Positions 1 through 8,447 of a stretch of 64,000 nt of DNA are shown here, in pieces. This DNA comes from Permianibacter aggregans. Lineage in GTDB: Bacteria > Pseudomonadota > Gammaproteobacteria > Enterobacterales > Permianibacteraceae. The notes beneath the pieces were generated by a model, which did no database searches, was not told where the DNA came from, and worked only from the letters and a program-made list of their open reading frames with translations. Numbering within the stretch: position 1 is the first letter of the stretch; the number at the start of each line of letters is the position of its first letter. Both the position numbers and the translations under genes were made by a program. The stretch covers positions 620,001 through 684,000 of the forward strand of contig NZ_CP037953.1 of NCBI RefSeq assembly GCF_009756665.1. Reading direction: 5' to 3'.

Positions 1-1913
1 AGGAAGAACTCGTCAGCAGACGGGCCTTTTTCCAGCGCGACCACGGTGCCGAGCGTCGACAGATCTTGTCGGGCCTGGCTGATTTCCACATCGATATTGG
101 CGTAAGCCTGCCCAACCGGCGCTTCACGGCCATTGATACCGATGCGCATGCTTTGCACCGGAATATCGCTGAAGCTGGCGGCGCTGTTCAGACTGGCGAA
201 GAACGGTTTATCAAACAGGTAACCATAGCTGTCAAAGCGACTGACTTCGATGACGATGTAACACTGCGGCACTGAGTTGACCGTGCACTCTGGCACGTCG
301 AGCAGATGCGAGACGTTGAACAGCAGGAAGTAACGCTCACCGACACCGGCTTCGAAGTTCTGAGCGATTTGTTCGTCGCTGAGTACGCGATTGTGAATCG
401 CCACCAGCTTGACGATACCGGCCCACGGTAACTGGCCATCGGTTTCATTGCCGAGCACGAAAGCAAACGTGCTGTCCCAGTCATTCAAATGACCCGGATC
501 TTCGTCGTCCATGTCACCGGTGAATTCACCGTTGACGTAAATGCGACGACCGTTGATCGGATCGTAGGTCATGACCACGTGCTGCAAAGTGGCCTGCAGA
601 CGTTCGTCATCATCAGCGGTCGCCAATGCAGGCATACCATCACCGGCGGTGTTGGCGTGACGCATCAGGAATTCATAATTGTAGGCCGTTTGGCCAACCG
701 TGAAGTTGGTGCGATCTTCACCGGCTGAATAGCTGATGATACGGGCCGGACCATCCTGCACGACGTTGGCTGGCGCCACCCAGGCTTCAACCGAGTATTC
801 GCCGGTGGCCTTGATCAAATCGTGTAGTTTTTTGCTGTTGGCCGTTGAGCCTTGGGCGCGGCCATTGGTGAATTGCAGACCCCAGCCGCCAACCCACTCG
901 ACGCCGCCGGAAATGGTCAGGTTCAGCGCAGGCTCGACACCGCTGGTGTCGTAGGCAATCGGGCCGGAACCGGTTTTGAATTCCCAGCGGGCAATGGCGT
1001 TGGCATCGTGACGGCCACCGGAGCTGGCAACAATGCCATCCACCAAACGATTGGCGGCAGAAATCACCAAATCCGGATCGACTTCGGTCAGCGGAATGCC
1101 GTCGACGAAGGACTGAATTGCCTGCTCCATCGTGTTGGCATTTTCGGTGCAATTGCTCCAGCAGTTGTGGAATTCCGAACGCAAACGCACGACCAAACGC
1201 GACAGTGGTACGTTGTCGAGATTGATACGGCTTTGCGCGGCGGAATACGCCAGATCGATATCGTCACTGCCAAAGAACGGTGATTGCGCGTTACCGGCCG
1301 TGTCGCTGTGGCAGCGCGAGCAATACTGCTCCAGAACTGGGTAAACAGTCGAGGCAAACAGGCTGCTGTCAGCAGGGAAACTGCGGGCATCGCCCGGCAT
1401 GAAAATGTTGTCTGGCGGCGTCAGCACCACTTCAGTGGCGCCACCGCCTACCGAGCCGCCGGCCCAGTTGGTGATGTAGCTGGTGATCGTATCGGCACAG
1501 GCACCATTGCTGGCCAACCAGCAGTTGTGACCTTCACCGACTTTGATCACCATCCGCGATTCGGCGGGGCGACTCAGATTGACGACGGTATTGGCCGCCG
1601 CGTACGCAAGGTTGATGTCATCGGTGCGGACAAACTGTGGCGTTTGACCACCGGTGCCGTGGCAGGAACCGCAGCGGTCGGCACGCACCAGATTGTCCCA
1701 GACTGCCAGTTTGAATCGTTGCACATCTTCCGACTGCGGCGGCGGACCGCTGTAGTTGGTGCCTGGATTCGGCTGTCCGGAATTGTTGTTTTCCTCGACC
1801 GAGGCACCGCCACCACTACAGGCGGCAAGCAGCGTGAGGCCGGAAGCCATTGCCAGCGTTTTCAGCCATTTCATCGATAATGGCATCGGCAAAAGCGCTT
1901 GAATCTTATTCAT
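1..1913 (-). CDS. Di-haem cytochrome c / LamG lipoprotein (partial, runs off left edge)
   Basis: At least 637 residues are visible; the C-terminus lies beyond the window. The ATG at 1913 has GGAGA at suitable spacing; the ATG six bases upstream is too close to it. A hydrophobic signal ends in the lipobox LLAAC, with Cys32 as the predicted lipidated residue. Two c-type haem motifs are seen, CGSCH (81-85) and CSRCH (198-202). Each is followed by a similar block (DDI-N/D-LAY, then HNCW about 30 residues later), so the N-terminal third is a tandem duplication of a mono-haem module. Residues of about 310-500 look like a LamG/concanavalin-type beta sandwich (for example RRIYVNGEFTG). It lies 32 bp downstream of the next haem gene, probably in one operon. 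An outer-membrane or periplasmic electron-transfer or substrate-binding role is inferred; no substrate can be assigned. Confidence 0.82.
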   Translation of the reverse strand, partial: MNKIQALLPMPLSMKWLKTLAMASGLTLLAACSGGGASVEENNNSGQPNPGTNYSGPPPQSEDVQRFKLAVWDNLVRADRCGSCHGTGGQTPQFVRTDDINLAYAAANTVVNLSRPAESRMVIKVGEGHNCWLASNGACADTITSYITNWAGGSVGGGATEVVLTPPDNIFMPGDARSFPADSSLFASTVYPVLEQYCSRCHSDTAGNAQSPFFGSDDIDLAYSAAQSRINLDNVPLSRLVVRLRSEFHNCWSNCTENANTMEQAIQSFVDGIPLTEVDPDLVISAANRLVDGIVASSGGRHDANAIARWEFKTGSGPIAYDTSGVEPALNLTISGGVEWVGGWGLQFTNGRAQGSTANSKKLHDLIKATGEYSVEAWVAPANVVQDGPARIISYSAGEDRTNFTVGQTAYNYEFLMRHANTAGDGMPALATADDDERLQATLQHVVMTYDPINGRRIYVNGEFTGDMDDEDPGHLNDWDSTFAFVLGNETDGQLPWAGIVKLVAIHNRVLSDEQIAQNFEAGVGERYFLLFNVSHLLDVPECTVNSVPQCYIVIEVSRFDSYGYLFDKPFFASLNSAASFSDIPVQSMRIGINGREAPVGQAYANIDVEISQARQDLSTLGTVVALEKGPSADEFF

Positions 1914-1945
1914 GATCATTTCTCCGCGTTCTTCTGTCGATACCA

Positions 1946-3169
1946 TCATTCGCCTTTGCAGTAATTCGCCGATTCGGCGAATACCCGCTTGAGCTGATAG
2001 TTATTGGCTTTGAAACTGCTGACCATTTGATCGATTTGATTGCGGTCAGTACTGTCAACGGCATTGCGCAAACAGACCGCCTTGAACACTTTTTTCACCT
2101 GGCACTGGGCAAACGCTTCCGAATGCGCGAGCTCCATGCCCATGCTCTTGGCACCGTTGCCGGAACCCGGCAATGAGCTGTCCCAACCGAGCACCTGGTT
2201 GTTGCCCTTGCGCCAATAATTGGCCCAGGAATCATCGACGGTGATGAACCCCGGACGGAAGTTGGCGTTGTTGTTGTGGTATTTCGGATCGACCCGGGTA
2301 CCGGTCACTTCATTGATCGTGCCGATATCGTGATACACCACCTGGCCGGCTTCCATATCGTTTTCCGGATAGGTGTAGTCGTAATAGGCGTAAGCACCGG
2401 CCAGCGGATCCATGCCGCTATGGCAGCCGATGCAGTTGTTCAGAAACACCCGGCTGTCGCCACCAGGCGAGCGGGTCACATCCTGACGAATGCGGTCCGG
2501 GATATAGGTGGTGTCAGCAACCTGTTCCAGGTCGTTGCACATGTGATTCATCAGGGTCCAGCGGAACATCGCCCGGTTGGTACCGTCGATGAAAAACGCC
2601 CGGCCAGCAGCACGGGTGGTGATGACGCCTGCGGTTGCGGCACTCGGCATGCCCGTTACGGCACTTTGCACCCGCTTTTGCAAGGCATCTTTCAAATTGA
2701 TGTTGTTGTTTTCCAGGTATTCATAATGAGCGTTGCTGGTATTGGAATAGGCGGGCACACCAGAGCCGCTGCCGGTATAGATAATGTCGCCGTACAGCAC
2801 GGTGCGAAAATCTTCGTTATCTCGAACCATACCGATTACGGTAGCCGTGTAATCGTTCAATGGCGCAAAGGCGTTGGCGTCACGGTTGGTCCACGGCGTG
2901 ACGAAGTTTTTCAGCGTCACGTCATAAAAGGCTCGATGTTCCATCGCCTCATTGGCGGCACCGATAACATCATTGGCGCTGATTTTGGCCGCCATGCTGT
3001 CAATGACGGCATCGCTGGCAGGCACACCGGCCAGACGATCATGAATCCGTTTTGCCTGTTCTCTGGGACCAGCCTGCACGGCGCTGCCGACCGCCAAGGT
3101 CAACAATAGGGTCGCGGTCAGCCATGGCCGGGCTCCGGGTGAAGCCTTACTCGGGGCGACGATGTTCAT
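1946..3169 (-). CDS. Secreted mono-haem cytochrome-like protein, function unknown
   Basis: 407 residues from the ATG at 3169, which has AGGA at good spacing; the ATG 18 bases upstream lacks a site. The N-terminus is a signal peptide (TATLLLTLAVGSAVQA). One haem-c motif, CIGCH, lies at about 246-250 in the context CIGCHSGMDPLAG. The C-terminal part carries several further cysteines (AQCQVKKVF, KAVCLRNAV, NYCKGE) that may form disulphides. The sequence recalls the small cytochrome-like proteins found beside large planctomycete-type cytochromes, but I do not recognise a named family. It is divergent from the HzsA-like gene and upstream of the LamG cytochrome, so the three haem proteins are probably expressed together and work in the periplasm. 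Confidence 0.78.
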   Translation of the reverse strand: MNIVAPSKASPGARPWLTATLLLTLAVGSAVQAGPREQAKRIHDRLAGVPASDAVIDSMAAKISANDVIGAANEAMEHRAFYDVTLKNFVTPWTNRDANAFAPLNDYTATVIGMVRDNEDFRTVLYGDIIYTGSGSGVPAYSNTSNAHYEYLENNNINLKDALQKRVQSAVTGMPSAATAGVITTRAAGRAFFIDGTNRAMFRWTLMNHMCNDLEQVADTTYIPDRIRQDVTRSPGGDSRVFLNNCIGCHSGMDPLAGAYAYYDYTYPENDMEAGQVVYHDIGTINEVTGTRVDPKYHNNNANFRPGFITVDDSWANYWRKGNNQVLGWDSSLPGSGNGAKSMGMELAHSEAFAQCQVKKVFKAVCLRNAVDSTDRNQIDQMVSSFKANNYQLKRVFAESANYCKGE

Positions 3170-3255
3170 GTTTTTAGTCCTATTCATGGGAACTCGACGG
3201 TGCGCTTGCTATCGCTTATTGTGATGCCGTTCTCAACTACTCGTGTCCGATCGGT

Positions 3256-3269
3256 TTGATCGATGTCCA
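3256..3269. promoter_or_regulatory. Weak FNR/ANR-like half-palindrome
   Basis: TTGAT-CGAT-GTCCA matches 8 of 10 defined positions of the FNR consensus TTGAT-N4-ATCAA. It has one perfect half-site and lies in the divergent promoter region 44 bases from a better box. On its own it is weak evidence. Confidence 0.3.
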
Positions 3270-3299
3270 TGACGGGTATTGCGATACTCAAAGCTTTCG

Positions 3300-3313
3300 A
3301 TGATTTTAATCAA
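3300..3313. promoter_or_regulatory. FNR/ANR-like box between divergent cytochrome genes
   Basis: ATGAT-TTTA-ATCAA matches 9 of 10 defined positions of the FNR/ANR consensus. It lies almost at the midpoint of the 257-bp divergent region, about 130 bases from both start codons, and could serve both directions. If real, it ties the haem genes to low-oxygen induction. Confidence 0.55.
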
Positions 3314-3426
3314 AGCAAGCGACGACTTTCGTGATTGCACACACAGAACCTGCCTCACGGCACGGCGATAATGCCGACAACGTCGCAGTCTCTGCACAAA
3401 TGTTCCAAAAATTGATTTGGTGACGC

Positions 3427-6126
3427 ATGGCAACATTTTTGACCTCTCGGATTCGCTTGGCACTCGCCTGCAGTGCCGCACTGATGCTGTCGGCCTGTGG
3501 TGATGGCGGCTTTGGCTCCAGTGGTGAACAGGCGCCAGACCCGGTCGCCATTGATATCCCGGTTGTCTACATCAAGCGCAGCATACCGCTTGATGAAGAC
3601 GGCAATATGATCGTCAGCGACATCCGTGAACCGGTTGCGTTCAACGGCGATGTCAGTGCTGAATTGTTCATCCGCGATCGCGCTTCACCGAGTGCCACCG
3701 AACGTTCACTTACGGCCGGGATTTTCCCGGACGGCGAGCTTTACGACGTCCGCGATGTTTCCGTCAACGCCGAAGGCACCAAAGTGCTGTTCGCCATGCG
3801 TGCCCCGGAAATCCCCAATGCCGACGACGACGAACAACCGACCTGGAATATCTGGGAATACGACCGCACTGGCGATATGGTTCGCCGCGTGATCGCCTCC
3901 GATATCGTCGCCGAGGATGGTCAGGATATTTCTCCGGCCTATCTCGCCGATGGCCGCATCGTGTTCGCCTCGACCCGCCAGCGTCTGGCCAAGGCCATTT
4001 TGCTCGACGAAGGCAAACCGCAATTTTCCCACCTTGATGAAGATCGCAATGTCGAGGCGATGTCACTGCACGTGATGAATCCAGACGGTAGCGAGATCAC
4101 CCAGATCACGTTCAACCAGAGTCATGACATGTACCCGACGCTGCTCGACGATGGCCGCATCGTATTCATGCGTTGGGACAACACCGGCAACGGCCGCGGC
4201 ATCCATTTTTACACCGTCAATCCGGATGGCAGTAACCTGAATCTGCTGTACGGTCTGCACAGTCACCTGAGCGGTACTGACGGTGCCGAAATCCAGTTTT
4301 TGAAGCCTAAACGGCTGCAGGACGGCCGTGTGGCGTCGATCATTCGGCCGTTCCAGTCAGAACTGGAGGGTGGTGATTTCATTGCTATCGACCACCAGAA
4401 TTTCATCGATATTCAAACGCCCATTGCCTCAATGGCAGGTATGGCCGGCCCGGCTCAGGTGTCACTGGCACCGGCGGGCGTTACCACCGATGGCGGGCCA
4501 TCGCTGGCGGGCCGCTATCGTGACATCGAGCCAATGCTCGATGGTACTGGTCGCTACCTGGTCAGCTGGAGTCAGTGCCGTTTATTGGAAAATGCCGGCA
4601 CCCCTGATCAGCGCATTATCCCCTGTACCGAAGAACTACTGGCCGACCCGGATGTAGTCGAAGCACCACCGCTGTTTAGTCTGTATCTCTACGACCCGAA
4701 CACCAAGACTCAAGTGCCTTTGTTCCTGCCGGAAGAAGGCGTAATGGTGACCGATCCGGTGGTGTTACTGCCAACCACTCGGCCAGCGTTCATTCCGGAC
4801 GGCATTCCCGGTGTCGATTTGGACGCCAATCTGGTCGCGGAAGGTGTTGGCGTCGTCCATATCAAGTCGGTTTACGACCTGGATGGTGTCGACATAACCG
4901 CGGCAGCAGGAGGCATCACCACTGTTCGCGATCCAGCCCAAACCACTGCTGCCCAGCGCCCGGCCCGCTTTCTGCGCATTCTGAAGCCAGTATCGATGCC
5001 GGATGATGATGTCTACGACTTCGACAACAGCGCATTTGGTTTCAGCCAGGCGTTCGGCATGCAAGACATTCTTGGCTATGTACCAGTCGAGCCGGATGGT
5101 TCGGCGATGTTCAAGGTGCCGGCCAATGTCGCGTTCACGATTCAGGTGCTCGATGGTGAAGGCAAGCGCATCAACAGCTTCCAGCGCCACAACAACCTGT
5201 TGCAGGTCAAACCGGGTGAAGTGCGCCAGTGCAATGGCTGCCATACCGCGACCAGTCTGGCTCCGCATGGCCGCCAGGATGCTGAAGCTCCCTCAATCAA
5301 TCCAGGCGCCCCAACCACGGGTGTCTCGTTCCCGAATACCGAACCAGCGCTGTTTGCCGACATGGGCGAAACCATGGCGCAAGTCTGGACCCGTATCAAT
5401 GGCCCGCGTACACCTAGCCTCGATATCGTTTTCGACGATGAATGGACCGATCCGAATGTCCGTGCCAAGGATCCCTCGTTCGCCTGGCAGTTCGCTGACC
5501 TGACGACCGCGGCGCCAACCAGCGCAGCCTGCCTGTCGGACTGGAATAATCTGTGCCGGACTACGATCAATTACGTGGCCCATATTCAGCCCATCTGGTT
5601 ATACGACCGCTCGGTTATCGACCCGATAACTGGCGACCTCATCAGCGATGACACCTGCACCAGTTGCCATAGCCGTGCCGATGCCAACGGCGCTGTACAG
5701 GTGCCAGCTGGCCAGATCGAACTGGTCGCCGACCAGTCGGCGGTCAACGCCGATTTCGTTGTCTCATTTGTCGAGCTGTTTCGCCAGGATCAGGCTCTGG
5801 TCAATAACAATGGCGTCCTGATCGGTGACACCATTGAAACCCGCACACCGGCCATTCCCGATCCAAACAACCCCGGTCAATTCCTCTGCAACCAGGGTAT
5901 TTTGGATACGGTCACCAACGAGTGTGTGGTAACCACGCCGGTCAATGCCCCACCGCCACCGATGCGAGTCGGTTCAGCGCGTAACAGCACCGCCTTCTTC
6001 AACCTGTTCGCCGCTGGTGGAAGCCATCAGGGTAGGCTCAGCGATGCCGAGTTGAAACTGATTGCTGAATGGCTCGATATTGGTGCCCAGTATTACAACA
6101 ACCCGTTCGAGGCTCCTGAAGATTAA
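3427..6126 (+). CDS. HzsA-like di-haem lipoprotein with TolB/PD40-type propeller
   Basis: 899 residues. A signal peptide ends in the lipobox LSAC (Cys at about 23). The N-terminal half has PD40/TolB-like propeller repeats (NPDGSEITQITF, DDGRIVFMRWD, NPDGSNLNLLYG). The C-terminal half has two haem-c motifs, CNGCH (about 602) and CTSCH (about 744). A propeller followed by cytochrome domains is the layout of hydrazine-synthase alpha-subunit relatives ('HzsA-related' proteins). Hydrazine synthesis itself is not implied, because no beta or gamma subunits are here and this is not an anammox genome. The sequence around CxxCH after a proline-rich stretch resembles planctomycete-type cytochromes. It is probably lipid-anchored and acts with the two divergent haem proteins and the beta-barrel proteins downstream. 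The start is ATG at 3427 with only a weak GGTGA upstream. Confidence 0.8.
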   Translation: MATFLTSRIRLALACSAALMLSACGDGGFGSSGEQAPDPVAIDIPVVYIKRSIPLDEDGNMIVSDIREPVAFNGDVSAELFIRDRASPSATERSLTAGIFPDGELYDVRDVSVNAEGTKVLFAMRAPEIPNADDDEQPTWNIWEYDRTGDMVRRVIASDIVAEDGQDISPAYLADGRIVFASTRQRLAKAILLDEGKPQFSHLDEDRNVEAMSLHVMNPDGSEITQITFNQSHDMYPTLLDDGRIVFMRWDNTGNGRGIHFYTVNPDGSNLNLLYGLHSHLSGTDGAEIQFLKPKRLQDGRVASIIRPFQSELEGGDFIAIDHQNFIDIQTPIASMAGMAGPAQVSLAPAGVTTDGGPSLAGRYRDIEPMLDGTGRYLVSWSQCRLLENAGTPDQRIIPCTEELLADPDVVEAPPLFSLYLYDPNTKTQVPLFLPEEGVMVTDPVVLLPTTRPAFIPDGIPGVDLDANLVAEGVGVVHIKSVYDLDGVDITAAAGGITTVRDPAQTTAAQRPARFLRILKPVSMPDDDVYDFDNSAFGFSQAFGMQDILGYVPVEPDGSAMFKVPANVAFTIQVLDGEGKRINSFQRHNNLLQVKPGEVRQCNGCHTATSLAPHGRQDAEAPSINPGAPTTGVSFPNTEPALFADMGETMAQVWTRINGPRTPSLDIVFDDEWTDPNVRAKDPSFAWQFADLTTAAPTSAACLSDWNNLCRTTINYVAHIQPIWLYDRSVIDPITGDLISDDTCTSCHSRADANGAVQVPAGQIELVADQSAVNADFVVSFVELFRQDQALVNNNGVLIGDTIETRTPAIPDPNNPGQFLCNQGILDTVTNECVVTTPVNAPPPPMRVGSARNSTAFFNLFAAGGSHQGRLSDAELKLIAEWLDIGAQYYNNPFEAPED

Positions 6127-6218
6127 TCGCCACGATGGGTAGGAACTCTGCCGGCAGTCACGTAAAATCCGGCAGAATTCCCTCGTCAAACTGAAAACTC
6201 ATAAAAGGTTTGCTGTTC

Positions 6219-7040
6219 ATGCCGTTGTGGCGCCCCACCCTCCATTTGCTGGTTTTTTCGCTTGGCTGCTCCTCGGCGACATTGTGGGCGGCCGATGAAC
6301 CGACCACCGAAAACCCCGCCGCCGTCGATACGGTTGACGCACCGGTAGCGGAAACCGATAACGACGACGAAGTGTTGCGTCTGCGCATCGCTGACCCGTA
6401 TATCGATGTCCATACCGGACCTAGCGAAGGCCATCCGATTCATCAGGTAGTCGAACGCGGCCAGATGATCGACATTCTTGAACGCCGCACCGACTGGTTT
6501 CTGGTGCGCACACCACGCGGTTACACCGGCTGGGTGCATCGCAATCAACTGATTCGTACGCTGACGCCACAGGGTCAGCCGGTTGATATCAGTCAAACCA
6601 ATCTGCAGGATTTCACCGAGTACGATTGGGAGCTCGGTGTCATGTCGGGCGATTTTGATGGCGCGCCGGTGATCAGCATTTATGGCGCCTGGCAGTTTGC
6701 CGACAATATTTCCGCCGAGCTGACACTCGGCCAGAGCCTCGGGCGATTTGCCGAAACCAATTTCGCCACCGCCCATATTGTTCATCACCCGTTTCCGCAA
6801 TGGCGTTTTTCACCGTATTTCCAGCTCGGTGCCGGCGCCATTCAAATCGATCCGAAAGGCACCATCATCACACCCGAAGATCGACAAGAAAACCTGGTTC
6901 ACGTAGGCGTCGGCGTGCGCACCTATCTCGCCTCGCGTCTGGTATTCCGCATGGAATACAACAACTACGTGGTACTGACCGATCGCAACGACAATGAGAA
7001 AGTGGAAGAATGGAAAGCCGGATTCAGCGTATTCTTTTGA
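6219..7040 (+). CDS. SH3b domain plus outer-membrane beta-barrel protein
   Basis: 273 residues from the ATG at 6219 (AAAGG upstream); a TTG nine bases earlier is in frame but less likely. After a signal peptide and a short acidic linker comes a bacterial SH3 domain (about 45-105: VHTGPSEGHPIHQVV, DWFLVRT, GYTGWVHRNQL). The rest is an alternating-hydrophobic beta-barrel region of about 150 residues ending in FSVFF, a typical outer-membrane C-terminal phenylalanine signature. It starts 92 bp after the HzsA-like gene and overlaps the next gene by 31 bp, indicating translational coupling. A role as a cell-wall-linked outer-membrane partner of the haem proteins is inferred from context only. Confidence 0.75.
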   Translation: MPLWRPTLHLLVFSLGCSSATLWAADEPTTENPAAVDTVDAPVAETDNDDEVLRLRIADPYIDVHTGPSEGHPIHQVVERGQMIDILERRTDWFLVRTPRGYTGWVHRNQLIRTLTPQGQPVDISQTNLQDFTEYDWELGVMSGDFDGAPVISIYGAWQFADNISAELTLGQSLGRFAETNFATAHIVHHPFPQWRFSPYFQLGAGAIQIDPKGTIITPEDRQENLVHVGVGVRTYLASRLVFRMEYNNYVVLTDRNDNEKVEEWKAGFSVFF

Positions 7041-7630
7041 GCGCCCTGCTATTGACGCTGGGCCAGCAAACTCTGGCAGCCGACCCGGTCTACGATCCGG
7101 AAGTCGAGCGTCAGGAGGTCGATGAAGACCTGATCGACGTCAATGATCTGGAGCTTGGCATTACTGCCGGCGTGCTCAGCATTGAAGACTTCGGTTCCGC
7201 AGCCAGTGTCGGTCTGAAGCTCAATTACCATGTCTCGGAAGATTTCTTCTTCTCGGTGCAATACCTGCAAAGCGAAGCTGGGGAAACCAGCTATGAGCGC
7301 TTGTCCGGCGGCGCCCAATTGCTGGAAAACCGCGATTACAGCCATTACGGCCTGGCCATCGGCTACAACCTGTTCCATGGTGAAGCATTCTGGGGCAAGG
7401 GCACCGCGATCAACTCAGCCTTCTACCTGACCGCAGGTGTTGGCGCCACCCAGTTTGCCGATGACAATTACTTCACTGTTCACGCCGGCGCCGGCTACCG
7501 CTTCATCCCGCTCGACTGGCTGGCGATATCGGTCGATTTTCAGGACCATATCTTCGAACACGAGCTGCTCGGTGAGACCAAGTTGATCAATAACCTTGAA
7601 CTTTCCACCAGCATCACAGTATTTTTCTAA
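7010..7630 (+). CDS. Outer-membrane beta-barrel protein
   Basis: 206 residues. The ATG lies inside the end of the previous gene (31-bp overlap, different frame) with GTGGAAG upstream. The signal peptide is ILLSALLLTLGQQTLA. The mature part begins acidic and then shows alternating beta strands (FFSVQYLQS, YGLAIGYNLF, VHAGAGYRF) and ends with a terminal FF, as expected for substrates of the BAM machinery. It resembles the barrel part of the preceding protein in length and layout, so the pair may be sister barrels. TlpA follows 50 bp downstream. Confidence 0.75.
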   Translation: MESRIQRILLSALLLTLGQQTLAADPVYDPEVERQEVDEDLIDVNDLELGITAGVLSIEDFGSAASVGLKLNYHVSEDFFFSVQYLQSEAGETSYERLSGGAQLLENRDYSHYGLAIGYNLFHGEAFWGKGTAINSAFYLTAGVGATQFADDNYFTVHAGAGYRFIPLDWLAISVDFQDHIFEHELLGETKLINNLELSTSITVFF

Positions 7631-7680
7631 GTCAATCATTAGTATTTGCTGACAAGCTGAATTTCCGGAGTTGTTTTGCC

Positions 7681-8193
7681 ATGTCGAACCGTCGCGCTGT
7701 CATTGCCACCAGTCTGTTGATGCTGTTGTTTGTCAGTGGTCTCGTGGTGTCCTCGGTCCAGGCCAAGGAGCTGAGCGGCCCGGCCAAGGATTTCACGCTA
7801 AAGGTCCGTGGCGGTGGTAACACCCGTCTAGCCGACCTGCGCGGTGAAGTGGTCATGATCAACTTCTGGGCCTCCTGGTGCGGCCCCTGCCGTCAGGAAA
7901 TGCCGCTGCTGGAAGACATGTATCAGCGTTACAAGGATCTCGGCTTCACCATTCTCGGCGTCAACGTCGATCACGACCCGGCACTGGCTGACAAGCTGCT
8001 GAAAGACATCAAGGTCTCGTTCCCGGTGCTGCTCGATGCCAAGAACGAAATTTCCCGCCTGTACGATATTGACGCGATGCCGAGCACCGTCATGGTTGAT
8101 CGCAACGGCAACATGCGCTTCCTGCACCGCGGCTACAAGCCGGGTTATGAAGTGCAGTACGAAGAGCAAATCAAGCAACTGGTGCGTGAATAA
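7681..8193 (+). CDS. TlpA/ResA-like thioredoxin-fold protein
   Basis: 170 residues with an N-terminal membrane anchor or signal (about 8-28, ending VQA) and a thioredoxin fold. The redox motif WCGPC has Cys67 and Cys70, and the cis-proline loop is AMPSTVMVD. Periplasmic TlpA/ResA relatives reduce disulphides or apocytochrome CxxCH cysteines, or act in metal delivery. Its place beside haem-c genes and a Cys-tailed lipoprotein suggests one of these as its target. The start has CCGGAG upstream. It is likely in the same operon as the next two genes (26 bp gap). Confidence 0.88.
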   Translation: MSNRRAVIATSLLMLLFVSGLVVSSVQAKELSGPAKDFTLKVRGGGNTRLADLRGEVVMINFWASWCGPCRQEMPLLEDMYQRYKDLGFTILGVNVDHDPALADKLLKDIKVSFPVLLDAKNEISRLYDIDAMPSTVMVDRNGNMRFLHRGYKPGYEVQYEEQIKQLVRE

Positions 8194-8219
8194 ACCATCA
8201 GTCGCTGAGGAGTCTGAAC

Positions 8220-8447
8220 ATGAAAACGTTCGCGAAAATGCTGTTGGCCAGCGGTGTCCTGCTCGGCCTGTCTGGCTGCGCCATCGACCCGTGGGTGAAG
8301 CCGTACGAGCGCCAGAACCTGGCCGACCCGATCATGTCGTTCGAGCGCGATGCCATTCAGACCGGTTACGTGCATCATGTTTACCAGGCCCGTGAAGGTG
8401 CTCGCGGAGCAGAAGGAGGCGGTGGCGGTGGCTGTGGCTGCAACTAA
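8220..8447 (+). CDS. DUF4266-type mini-lipoprotein with Gly-Cys tail
   Basis: 75 residues. A strong ribosome site (GAGGAG) precedes the ATG. The signal peptide ends in lipobox LSGC (Cys20). The short mature part carries WVKPYERQNLADP, the DUF4266 hallmark as I recall it, and ends in six glycines followed by CGCN, so Cys72 and Cys74 sit at the extreme C-terminus. Such a tail could bind a metal or cofactor or be modified, and the TlpA-like protein encoded just upstream would be a natural redox partner. The codons of the glycine run also contain the ribosome-binding site of the next gene. Confidence 0.82.
   Translation: MKTFAKMLLASGVLLGLSGCAIDPWVKPYERQNLADPIMSFERDAIQTGYVHHVYQAREGARGAEGGGGGGCGCN
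8413..8419 (+). promoter_or_regulatory. Shine-Dalgarno site inside the DUF4266 coding sequence
   Basis: AAGGAGG lies within the codons of the C-terminal glycine run of the DUF4266 gene. It is eight bases before a GTG at 8428 that opens the DUF3570 frame. GTGs at 8422 and 8434 are spaced too near or too far. This decides the start of the next gene and implies translational coupling. Confidence 0.75.

Noticed and set aside
2276-3109. 277-residue plus-strand frame
   Set aside because: Antisense to the haem-c gene, which has a signal peptide, haem motif and ribosome site; the plus frame is a codon-bias shadow.
1-6126. Hydrazine synthase (anammox) locus
   Set aside because: Only a propeller-cytochrome protein of the HzsA-related kind is present; beta/gamma subunits and other anammox genes are absent, and the rest of the window is gammaproteobacterial.
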